NCBI GenBank assembly: GCA_032716605.1
Contig: CM064492.1
Location: 51,710,344 to 51,774,343 of the forward strand
Direction: 5' to 3'
DNA: 64,000 bases
DNA from: Paralithodes platypus
Lineage: Eukaryota > Arthropoda > Malacostraca > Decapoda > Lithodidae
Shown here piece after piece: positions 54,842 through 63,765 of the stretch. A program made the translations under genes and the position numbers. Within the stretch, counting starts at the first letter, position 1; each line of letters begins with the position of its first letter. The notes beneath the pieces were generated by a model, which saw only the letters and a list, made by a program, of their open reading frames with translations, was not told the origin of the DNA and did no database searches.

Positions 54842-55758
54842 AACTTTACTCAAAGACTGCGATAAAAGACGCTATGAAATGTGAAGTGTGTGTATAAACC
54901 TAGTGTAAATAATGAATATATACAAAGTGCCAAACACAATATGTAAGTGAGATTGACACTCAAATATACGTAAAACAGTGACGATCACCAATAAGTGTAA
55001 ATATATACTATTTCTAAGTCAAACGTGCGTAAAACAATGTGTGAAACTCATATTGTATAACTATAAAACATATGATAAAATAACAAACTGAATAAAGAGG
55101 GGAAGAGACATGAAAACTGAATAGAGCAGGGGGAGTAAGAGAGATTGACGCAAGAAAAGGGAAAGTGTTGTTGGCGCGTGTCAGTCAGCTGGGTGTGTGA
55201 CAGTTTGTGCGCTCTGTTATTGTCCGAGACCATGATGGCCGCCAGTGTCCATGGCAACGAGGACGCGCCACGCTCTTGCCACTCGTGTGCACTTACAAGA
55301 CTTATATCTAAGCACTTTTCACACTGTAACTTCACTTACAATGACATTATGTGATACATGTTGCTAATATATGATCTATGAAGGCACACATGATGCTCGG
55401 GTGGTGTAAATAACCGTCACTCGAAAACTGGCCGCATCGTACATCTGCCATGCTGCCGCGCTCAACTGTGGCTGGCCAGGCGGGAAGTATGAAGGCCGCC
55501 CGGCACCAGCTGATGTATGAGGCTGCCCCCCCCCCCCCCTCCCATACGACCCCCAAATGACCGAGGTGAGTAATTATTTTTGTTCTTCATTTCTCACCTT
55601 TTTCTTCCATTTTAGCAAAAACAAAATTTTGGCCAAAACGGCCGGTCCCTGGAAGTACATTTATTCTAAACTAGCTGGGGCTCAGTAGGTTAATAATGCT
55701 CCTAACTTGCTGCAAATTGGAGCCCGACTTAAGGCGGGCCCCGCCAGTTAAGGGTTAA

Positions 55759-56100
55759 CCCAGCGCAGATTAAGAGGCGACTTAATTCAAGTGTTCAAAA
55801 TCATCAAAGGCATCGACAATATGAACTGTAGTAAGTAGTTCACTATCGCCAATCTAATTACACGCGGGGAAACGGTTGCAAAATTATTGGCAAATCTTTT
55901 AACTCGCACGAAGCTAAGAATTTCTTCTTAAATCGAGTTGTCAACTTATGGAATGGGCTTCCACGAGATGTCATAGACTGCAGCACCGTTGATTCATTTA
56001 AACTTCACCTAGACAAATATCTCGCATCAAACCCGCGACTGACTGCGTTTGTAAATGAATAACTTTATTTTATCATCCCCTACCCGTACAATAGCCCACA
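55759..56100 (+). pseudogene. LINE family 2, 3' part after the TTAA nest
   Basis: Resumes the reading interrupted at 50672, in the block LIQVFKIIKGIDN, then with frameshifts WNGLPRDVID and LDKYLASNPRLTAFVNE, ending at a TAA near 56061. AATAACTTTATTTTATC follows, the start of the family 2 3' UTR. Parts of the Arg/Gly-rich segment differ in frame from the upstream part. Confidence 0.9.
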
Positions 56101-56937
56101 GTTCCAGCCTCCCAGCTCTCGACCCAGTGCCTCCCTGGTCGGGTCCAGCCGTCTTCTTAGTAATGCCAATCCCCCAAACTCTGAAAACCATCAGGTAGCT
56201 CCAGTTAAGCCTGGACTCTTTTTCTCCTGCTAAAATTCACTTCATCCAACTAATTCTTGTCCTATCCCCACTTCCCCCCTAACCCCCTTTCGCTACTCAT
56301 TTTGATTGATTGAATGAGGCAGGTAGTGTATTCTCCACCACCATCTGAAGCTGACTTGCCCTGACTTCGTTTGTAAAAGAATCACAATGAGTTGAATAAG
56401 TATAGCCTAGGATTTTTTCTATATTCATTGATTGCTTTCACTTACTCTCTTGGAGGGTATTTATATAACTATGTATTAATTTTCTTAAGAGTGTCTTTAT
56501 TATTTCACTTCAATGTTTCTCAATTTGATATTTTCACTAGAATTAACTTTTGTGTATAATTAATCATGTAAATAAATTATAATTTTATTGTACATATTCT
56601 TTACACTTTACCTTTTTGCTAATATATTATTCTTTTGATTGTTGGGATAAATCTAAGTCAAAGTAACTAAAGAAAACTAATTCTGAACGAGTGATGAGAA
56701 AGGAATAACTTTGGGGTTTTTAGGCTAAAACAGCCATTTGATATCAACTGATATTTTATGAACTTGCCACATCTTTTCACCTACCAAGGTTTTAGTGACT
56801 ACAAAGAAAGTCACTAGTTTTGTGGAAGTTTAACATGCCACTCCTTCTTGACTGAAAATGATAGTCATATTTTCCGCATTTTGTGAGGCTAAATAATAAG
56901 TCCTCGTTTTGTGGTTTTAGTGGAATGTTTCTTTATA
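56101..56937. other. Unrecognised, AT-rich; possibly LINE 3' UTR at left
   Basis: The first ~150 bases are C-rich and may be a variant LINE 3' UTR. The rest is AT-rich with no coding signal or recognised repeat. Confidence 0.4.
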
Positions 56938-57130
56938 CAAAGGAGTACAAAGGAAATCAAGCAACAACAGGTCTAGTGACCCTTCTAGGCTGCTTGTCCT
57001 CCAAAACACTGAGGATCAAGTGTCCAAACAGTGGTTGGTAAGGGAACATTGGAAAGGGAACTACTGCCCTGGAACTAATGTCCGTGGCAGGATTAGGAAG
57101 TTAGTAGGGGACAGATGGGTTAGTAACTGT
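56938..57130 (-). repeat. 3' UTR fragment of LINE family 2 (reverse)
   Basis: Matches 43285-43500: GGAGTACAAAGGAAATCAAG, GTCTAGTGACCCTTCTAGG, TGTCCGTGGCAGGATTAGG and GACAGATGGGTTAGTAAC. The short-repeat tail is at the left, so the copy runs on the minus strand and is 5'-truncated. It lies just downstream, same strand, of the cold-shock-domain pseudogene. Confidence 0.85.
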
Positions 57131-57238
57131 AGGGAATTTAAGGCCATATATTTATCCTCCCGGCCCGACTGAGAGTCCCGTACTAATAGCCCGCTGGTGA
57201 TGTGGTGTTGGTGAGGGTGATGGGTGGTGGTGGTGATT

Positions 57239-58324
57239 TTACTTCCTCGGAAGGTCCGGGAAGCCTTGCTTCAGATCTTGCTCCACTGTTAAGTGGCATG
57301 ACACGTAGTTGTTTTTGTCCTTCTTGGGGAAATAGCAATTGCAGCCGTCTCGTTTCCAGTTATCCATACAGAAGGACAGGAACCCGTGGAATTCAGGTGG
57401 GACACAGTCCATATAAGCATAGCTCATGGTCATGTTGAAGTCCTTATACATGTGTTTTAGGAAGACTTCCTCGAATTGTTGTTGAGGAGTCTTGGGGGTG
57501 TCTGGTTTCTTCTCCTCTAACTGCCTTGCTGGTTAGATCTCGATGATTGGCATGGAGGCTCCTTTTTCAGGTTTTAAAGGAGAAGCTGAAGGAGGCTCTG
57601 CAGGTGGGTTGGTGTTGACTGCAGGGGTCTCCTCCATCGCCTCTTCTTCTTCTGCTGCAGTAGTAGTTGGAGTTGGAGTTGAGTTGAGTTGAGTTTTCTT
57701 CTTCAGCAGCTCCTCCAGTAGCTTCTACAGGATCAGCTGCTGGAGTTACAGGTTCAGGGGGACAGTTGTTTCTGTTTAGAGGCGCTTTGATGGTCACGCG
57801 TCTCTGTGGAGTAGGTCTCTGTCTGACAGGACCCCTCTGGGCATTGTCCAACAACCCTCCTGGTACAAGAATACCTGGGAGATTGTTGGCCTGAAGGAGG
57901 GCAGGTAGGTATTGCTGGAGGAGGGTGTTGTTTCCTCCAGCTAGAGCCACGGCCATCCTGATGATAATATCAATCTTAATTGATATATCATTAGGCAGGT
58001 CCATGCTCTTTAGTCTGTCAACTTTTTTCATAATACCCTGCCTCTCCTTCAAGTCTCGGGCATGATGTGAGCCCTTGACTGTTTTGCCCTTGGGTCCTGT
58101 GACCATAGTGGCCTCAGGACCTCTTGCCCCTGTTTTGGTGTGGAATTCTACCCTCTCTCCGTCACCTAGAGAGGGCACAGACTTCCTGGGGATGTTCTTC
58201 TTAATATTTTGTGGTGTACAAAAATATCAGTGCTGTTGTCGTCCCTGGTGATGAATCCAAAGCCCTTCTTCACATTAAACCACTTTACAGTGCCGGCAAC
58301 GAGTGTGGAAGTTGCAGGAGGCAT
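57239..58324 (-). pseudogene. Cold-shock-domain (Y-box-like) protein, broken retrocopy or gene
   Basis: From the ATG at 58324, the N-terminus gives a cold-shock domain with GTVKWFN, RNP1 KGFGFI and RNP2 DIFVHH. After a frameshift near 58200 it continues [18 protein letters not shown] and then ATMVTGPKGKTVKGS, the Y-box order. Such domains bind single-stranded DNA and RNA. A Lys-rich segment, a Leu/Ala helix-like stretch (YLPALLQANNLPGIL), Arg- and Pro-rich regions and an acidic stretch follow. A second frameshift lies in an AACTC run near 57.68 kb and a TAG near 57.53 kb. The last ~90 codons (MYKDFNMTMSYAYMDC...DNWKRDGCNCYFPKKDK) are conserved-looking and Cys/Trp-rich but unrecognised. There is no intron in the cold-shock domain, which suggests retrocopy. 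A TATATAA lies about 25 bases upstream of the ATG. Confidence 0.8.
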
Positions 58325-59344
58325 TTCAAGCAGAAAGTAGGCTTATATACCCTCAGTTCACCTGGCTCTGATACCAAACTCTCGAACTGCATTAATCATC
58401 AACTCATTGTATGCTTGCTGGATTAAAGTATTACTTTTATCAAGAACTCTGTGTATCTTGTAATTAATACTTATGATTAGAAAAGCCAAATATATTATTA
58501 CCTAGTTATAATCAATATCATTCGTACGTCAGGCAATGAAGGAGAGAAAGAGAGTTGAAGGAAAGGGGAGAAAGGAGGGGAACATTGAGTAGGAGCAAGG
58601 GTGTAGGGGAATAGGGGGGAAAATGGAATGTGGGGATTACTGGAAGAAAACGGGGGGTGAGGAGAAAACTGCCTGTATTACCACACCGCACCGAATTGTA
58701 TACTCTTGAAAAAAATATCTTCCTATATAAGATACTAAGCTGTTTACAGGTCGAATTAATTATACCAGGCTCATAACATTGCACACTTGAATACAATAGA
58801 AATTCCTAACAGCACCATATGTCACTACATTTTTTTCAAAATAAATTAAAAATCTTGATGGGAACTTTGGCATTTACCGTCAGTTGAAAAGAAACAAAGT
58901 ATAGTAAAAACGATCCCAGAAAAGTGGCAAGAAAAATGATGACCATCGATTGTTTTAGATAAAATATATCGTGTGATATAGGGTGGGGGGGGGGGGGGGG
59001 TACATCCAAAGCAAATGGTGAAATATAGTTTTGCCTATGAGCCGAGGCGGTAGAACGTGAAGGGAGGAATGAGAAAGGAGTAGGTGGATTTAGGGGGTTT
59101 CGAAAAAGTGGATGAGGAGAGCCATCACTGGAGATCATGTTGGGAATATGGAGTAGGTGCTTATGAGACGGAAGTATAGGTGGAATTACTACTATATTCC
59201 GAGATAAAGTATGATAGATTTAGGGTTCTTATGAAACTGAAGTGTAGACGGAATTGCTAGTATATTCCAATATAAGAAAAGAACAAACTCAAAACACTTA
59301 TGAAACGGAAGTTTATATGTTAATATTTTTCAAACTAAGAAGTT
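58325..59344. other. Upstream flank of the cold-shock sequence; mostly unrecognised
   Basis: Contains GGGTATATAAGCC on the minus strand about 25 bases before the ATG, and a CAGGTG site. Purine-rich stretches (58.54-58.66 kb), a G run near 58.985 kb and AT-rich DNA follow. No gene recognised. Confidence 0.4.
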
Positions 59345-59475
59345 TCAGGTTTATTTTTCTTTTCTATGTGCATTAATGAAACATAAGGCAAACCTGCCTG
59401 TAACAAGTGTCTCCCCCAAAGTTGAAAGAGTGATAGTCGCTTCTATAAACTTTGTTGAGTGTATTGGGAAGAAAT
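59345..59475 (-). repeat. Family H repeat (reverse)
   Basis: Reverse complement carries CACTCTTTCAACTTTGGGGG, GACACTTGTTACAGGCAGG and CTTATGTTTC, matching 28.16-28.32 kb and 60.05-60.17 kb. Confidence 0.7.
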
Positions 59476-59665
59476 GTGGTGTGCTTGTTTAGTGTAGTGA
59501 AATTAATAGGAGGTTTTTGTGAGAGTTGGTTTACACTCTGTGTTGGTGAGACACAAACATAAACAGTGAGGGAAGCCAGACAAATGAAATAGGACTTCCA
59601 GCAACTCCTTATCACATGCTCCTGCTCTATTGATGTATAAGATCTCCCCAAGACAAGGTTAAAGA

Positions 59666-59713
<48 letters not shown>

Positions 59714-60049
59714 TATATGAGTGAGACAGAAAATACTCACCAATTATCTGCAGTCTCTCTCTCTTCTCCGCAATGTTGCTTCTCTCTCACTATTCTACCG
59801 CTATTACAATAGTCAGTGTTCCTCAGAGCTCTCTGTGTATACCACCTCCTCTTCGTAGAGCACGTAGCACTCGCCTTGCAACACAATCCCACCCATTCTC
59901 TATGCAACTCTCCAACCCAAGAGTGAAACGTTATTCTCAATCTGTCTTCTATTCAACAACTGTGTCTGGAACTCTCTCCCATAATCAGTTTTTCCCTCTT
60001 CTTATGACTTAAATTGCTTCAAACTCCGTGTGTCCAGACATTTTGGCTC
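59476..60049. other. Unrecognised with GA microsatellite
   Basis: GA run at 59670-59715. The rest shows only short spurious open frames; some resemble untranslated sequence flanking family H. Confidence 0.4.
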
Positions 60050-60170
60050 GAACGTCCCTTGATTTTGGCCCTTTCACTCTTTCAACTCTGGGGGAGGCAC
60101 TCGTCACAGGCAGTTCTGCCTTTTGCCTCCCTCACTCACATAGAAAACAAAAATACGAGAGATAATCTAG
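60050..60170 (+). repeat. Family H repeat (forward)
   Basis: TTTCACTCTTTCAACTCTGG, GGCACTCGTCACAGGCAG and CTCACATAGAAAACAAAAAT, same order as at 28.24-28.32 kb. Confidence 0.7.
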
Positions 60171-60589
60171 CCTCGTAAGGTCGTTGGTCGCGGGTTTGAG
60201 CTAAGGAGAGTATAGGTAGAGTAGAGTAGAGTAGAGAGGTAGAGTAGACTAAGAGAGAATATAGAGATAGATGGCCGGGTGTAGATTATAGCACAGCCTG
60301 GGAAGGGGTGGGTGATCAGTGGCTATAAGAAGACGGAGGGTGGTGGGCGGCTGGTTATTGAGAGGACCTGTATTGAACGGAAATATACCTCATTTTGGGT
60401 TGTGTGTATTAGCCGCCATCTTGTTAACCTAGTGCTATACCCTGTTTAAATAAGGATACCAAAACTCTTGACCATAAATCTATATAACTCACACTGATGA
60501 ATTAACATGTATGGAGGCGTAAATCCAAATCCATATACTGTAGATCGACCAAAAATCTTGAAAATAAACCTCTATAACTCACAAACGAC
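60171..60589. other. Unrecognised with GTAGA run
   Basis: A GTAGAGTAGA run near 60.22 kb; otherwise no gene or recognised repeat. Confidence 0.4.
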
Positions 60590-60840
60590 TAGAGTATTCA
60601 AGCTAATATTTCTACCATTTGGGAAGGGTCCACCAGGGAATATACTGTAGGTGTCGAGATTTACAGCCCATTTGCTCCCGCCCTTTTATAGTTACAGAGG
60701 TCAGGTTTCACGATTTCTGACCCACCTACTTTGGAACAAGGTATAGGAGTTGCCATAACCTTGACATGCAGGATCTATTTTTGTTTATGTGTATGAAGGA
60801 GACAAAAGGCAAGGCTGTTTGTAACAAGACCCCCCCCTCC
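60590..60840 (-). repeat. Family J repeat followed by family H (both reverse)
   Basis: 60590-60750 reverse complemented matches 32720-32905 (CCAAATGGTAGAAATATT, CCTTGTTCCAAAGTAGG-like block, AGCAAATGGGC). At about 60770-60840 a reverse family H piece follows (GACAAAAGGCAAGGCTG). Confidence 0.6.
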
Positions 60841-60950
60841 TTTCCTGATACACATGAGCCACTGAATGCTACATATGTTTTGCATTCTAGCCAGTACTTT
60901 AATTACTTACCTTGCGTTTTACATGATCCTCTCTCTCTCTCTCTCTCTCT

Positions 60951-60954
<4 letters not shown>

Positions 60955-61001
<47 letters not shown>

Positions 61002-61020
61002 GGTATACAGTATATATATA
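60955..61020. repeat. AT dinucleotide microsatellite
   Basis: A CTCTCTCT run then about 45 bases of TATATA, directly at the 3' (A-rich) side of the reverse SINE. Confidence 0.8.
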
Positions 61021-61024
61021 TTTA

Positions 61025-61505
61025 TTTTTTTAGTTTTTTCTATATTCCAACTACTCCCTCTCGGGCATAGGCTGAGAGCCTGTACATTCCACCACTCAAC
61101 ACGGTGAAGCCCGTGAGGTCTTGTTCCAGTCTGGGGAGTGAGACATGCGAAGCATCCATCATGGCTCGAAGCAGCTCCATCTCTGAAGCAGCTGGTTGCT
61201 TCGCTCAAGTGCTTCACCGTCTCACCCTCCAGACTCAGACCCTCACTCTCAGAACGCCACCTATTGAGCAGTGAACTCACTAGGCATTGTCCCCCTGTAA
61301 CATATTTTGAATATGGGAATATTCATACAGTGTTATTTAATCAGGGAACAATGAGAGTATTTTTTTGGCATTTCGGTGGGCTTTGTGGTAATGCACTGAT
61401 ACTAGGTACAGCACAAATTCAATCCCAATAATATCTTCCCATTGACATATCGGGATTTGAACCCGGGTCCACTGGATTACCAATCCAGTGGCATGACCAC
61501 TATAT
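61025..61505 (-). mobile_element. tRNA-derived SINE (reverse)
   Basis: Reverse complement of the 48.14-48.68 kb SINE. Its tRNA-like head is clearer: a 5-bp anticodon stem CTGGA/TCCAG around the 7-base loop TTGGTAA (GGT at the anticodon position, suggesting a tRNA-Thr-like origin) and B box GGTTCAAATCC near 61.455 kb. The body shows CGGTGGGCTTTGTGGTAATGCA on the plus strand. Confidence 0.8.
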
Positions 61506-61564
61506 TTGGGATCTGGTATGCCCTTACTATACTCTATTCACTATAAATAGAGCAGATATCTTGA

Positions 61565-62100
61565 CCATTGACCCCCTTGAGGATCATGACGCGCATTTTG
61601 ACAGTTTATCCTGGCTTTTATTAGAAGATTTGACTAAGGGGAGACTGGCCGTTTGTTTTGTCTATTAATTCATTTATTCATATATGTTTTTAGTTTCCTC
61701 CCTAGACCTCCATCAAGCTTAGAAAAACACCCCCTAGACCCCCCTTCAAGATTAATTTGTAAATTTTTCGGTAGAAAAATGTCCCGGCCGAAGACCGGTT
61801 CCTCTTAAAATTGCAGGCTTGCTATCGCTCGCCAGGAAATAATCGACACCTAAATGGAACGAAAGGTCTTAAAATTACAATAATATGGGGTGAAAGGTAC
61901 TAAAATCGTCAAACTAATGGACCGAATGTCTTATAATCTCAAAACAAATGGGGCTAAACATTAGGGAGAAGGGGTTCCAGAAAAACGGTCTGCCTCCCCT
62001 TAAGATTAGGAAGGGCATATGTATATTAGAGGGTTAATTGAGACAGTCTTACCCTTCTAATGACCGCAGATCTGGAAACGAATTCACGGGTGTAATGTTC
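61565..62100 (+). mobile_element. Family F element split by family E
   Basis: The left part (GACCCCCTTGAGGATCATGACGC..., 61565-61633) and right part (GATTAGGAAGGGCATATG to CTTCTAATGACCGCAG, from 62004) belong to family F. Family E lies between them. Confidence 0.65.
61638..61999 (-). mobile_element. Family E TTAA element (reverse)
   Basis: CTAA at 61634-61637 and TTAA at 62000-62003. Ends GGGGAGACTGGCCG and, reverse complemented, GGGGAGGCAGACCG. Carries the reverse core GGCTTGCTATCGCTCGCC and the CCGGCCGAAGACCGG stem. 362 bp, the same length as 42202-42563. Confidence 0.85.
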
Positions 62101-62747
62101 TATACATCAACTACAAAACCTATACACACGAATATTTATGAGTGAGCTAGAGATTACGGCATCCGAGTGTACGGTCGCGCTAATAAGTCATGGCCCAGCT
62201 GTCATTACGTTTGGCTTGCTCTGTGCTGTATTAATGTCTGTTAGATGTTGAATTGGTTGGCTAAGTGTAGGAAAATGTTTATATATTTCACTCGATATGA
62301 AGAAATGAGGCTTAGATATTGCTGATACCAATTATTGATCAAAACATACTTGGTGCCGAGACATCACTTATTAGCGCGACTGTACACCAGGGGGCAGCCA
62401 AAAAATAATACCGACAGATGACAACAAAAATTAAATCTCCCCATAGATGATATGTTATATATAGCGGGGGCGAACGATAAAGGGGAGGGCGGAAAAAGGG
62501 CCTAAGATGACCCAAACTTGACGCATGAGGAGTCCGCCCCAACCTTCCTTTAGAAGACCGACCAGGGACAACATCAGGGGTCATTTTGGGGACTAACACC
62601 CATCGTGTGCGGATTTTCGGTGTGAGTATCCTAGGTTCGAGTCCTTGGAGTACAACATGTATTCATTACTTTCATTGATTTTTCTAGTTAGGCTTATTTG
62701 TAAATTAATTGGTGAGTGTGTGAAAACAAATATGAAGAAATTAACTC
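62101..62747. other. Unrecognised
   Basis: Mixed sequence without supported coding regions. CGCGACTGTACACC and ATCATCTATGGGGAG blocks occur once each, and no repeat match was found in the window. Confidence 0.35.
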
Positions 62748-62872
62748 TTGACCCCTTGAGGATTATGACGTATTTTGACTGTATATTCTGGCTATTCGTA
62801 AATTGTTTTAGTCAGATTAGGAAGGGTATATAGAACTAAGAGAGGGTCAATTGACAGAGTCTACTCTTTTAA

Positions 62873-63524
62873 GGAGGAGGTATTCACTTTTTCTGGACCC
62901 CCCTTTTCCCTTATGTTTAGCGTAATAGTTTTGAGATTTTAAGACGTTCGTTCCGTTATTTTGGCGGTTTTGATACCTTTCGCCCCATTTTGTTGTCAAT
63001 ATTTAGACCTTTCATGCCATTTAGCTATTGATATTTTCTTGGTGAGCGATAGCGAGCCTGTTATTTTAGAAGGCATCTGCCTTCGACCGAGCCTTTTTTC
63101 TAACGAAAAATTTACAAATTTATCTTGAAAGGGGGTCATGGGGGTATTATTTTAACACCCTCCGACTGGAATATTTAACCTACTGACGAGGAGGCAGACC
63201 GCCCGGTATTTTCCCCACAACAGTCAAAATCACAATGAGGGACCGTTAGGAGTCGGAGACATTTGGGGTTGCCATCAATCGACAGATTCTGACCTAACTT
63301 ACTGAGCTCAAAATGACGCACAAGCATCATATAACATATTATAGAGCTATTAAGATAGGTTCATATGACGCGATCGCGTCATATGAGTAATTGGGCGGAA
63401 CCGCCATATGACGCGATCGCGTCATATGAGTCGGAGGGGGTTAAGCTTGATGGAGGTTTAGCGAGAAAACTATAAAATAAAGTTAATAAATAAATATATA
63501 GGCCAACAAACAAGCACTACCCCT
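62873..63524 (+). mobile_element. Family E TTAA element (forward) with a MITE insert
   Basis: TTAA at 62869-62872 and 63525-63528. Carries TAGTTTTGAGATTTTAAGACG, GGTGAGCGATAGCGAGCC and, after the insert, AAGCTTGATGGAGGTTTAGC. Without the 285-bp MITE and one TTAA it is 363 bp, matching 362-364 bp in other copies. Confidence 0.85.
63156..63440. mobile_element. TTAA-flanked MITE (285 bp) with two long palindromes
   Basis: TTAA at 63152-63155 and 63441-63444. Ends CACCCTCCGACT and, reverse complemented, CCCCCTCCGACT. Near its right end lie a perfect 26-bp palindrome (63361-63386) and a 24-bp palindrome with the same core, both centred on GACGCGATCGCGTC. GGCGGAACCGCC lies between them. It interrupts family E exactly at its TTTTTTAAGCTTGAT site. 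Confidence 0.85.
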
Positions 63525-63617
63525 TTAAGTCCCACAGATCTCTCCTAAACTGCACACAATCGTCTAATGATAACCAAACTACATCATCAAAGCCTGTCAT
63601 GATCTTCAAGGGGTTAA

Positions 63618-63765
63618 GCAGTATGGTGTAATTTTGGAGACGGATACCAATCGCATGACAAATTAACTCTTTATTGGCTTCAACGCAATATATTTCTTCC
63701 TTTAGCTACCTCGAGCTAAAGATCTTGACTGAAGTGGGACATTTATCATTCTCTGCTCCTTGACT
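63618..63765. other. Unrecognised
   Basis: Short stretch between the family F copy and the LINE tail; nothing identified. Confidence 0.3.

Larger units (their letters stand above)
51462..55689 (+). mobile_element. piggyBac-type transposon, 4228 bp, decayed
   Basis: TTAA at 51458-51461 and 55690-55693. Terminal inverted repeats are 16 bp: CCCACTGAGCCCCAGC on the left and CCTACTGAGCCCCAGC reverse complemented on the right (15 of 16). The left subterminal region has short GACGCA...GCGTCC repeats and then about two and a half copies of a ~180-base tandem repeat (51715-52150). One degraded transposase occupies 52244-54841. The remaining 850 bases to the right end are non-coding, with a C run near 55.53 kb. 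Confidence 0.9.
50676..55754. mobile_element. TTAA MITE 1 (422 bp) carrying two nested TTAA elements
   Basis: TTAA at 50672-50675 and 55755-55758 in the LINE. Left end CCCTTGTCTAGCGGG, right end reverse complemented CCCTTAACTGGCGGG. Own sequence is 50676-51027, 51453-51461 and 55694-55754, totalling 422 bp. That equals the 37339-37760 copy and is one base more than MITE 2. The pieces rejoin in the order found inside MITE 2 (TTTAA, AAGCCTTAA, then ATGCTCCTAACTTGCTGC). Confidence 0.9.
62752..63613 (+). mobile_element. Family F element carrying nested E and MITE insertions
   Basis: Flanks TTGA (62748-62751) and TTAA (63614-63617). Ends CCCCTTGAGGATTATGAC and, reverse complemented, CCCCTTGAAGATCATGAC (16 of 18). 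Own sequence is 62752-62872 and 63529-63613, about 206 bp, close to other family F copies. The E insertion sits between GACAGAGTCTACTC and the CTCTCCTAAACTGCAC part. Confidence 0.8.
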
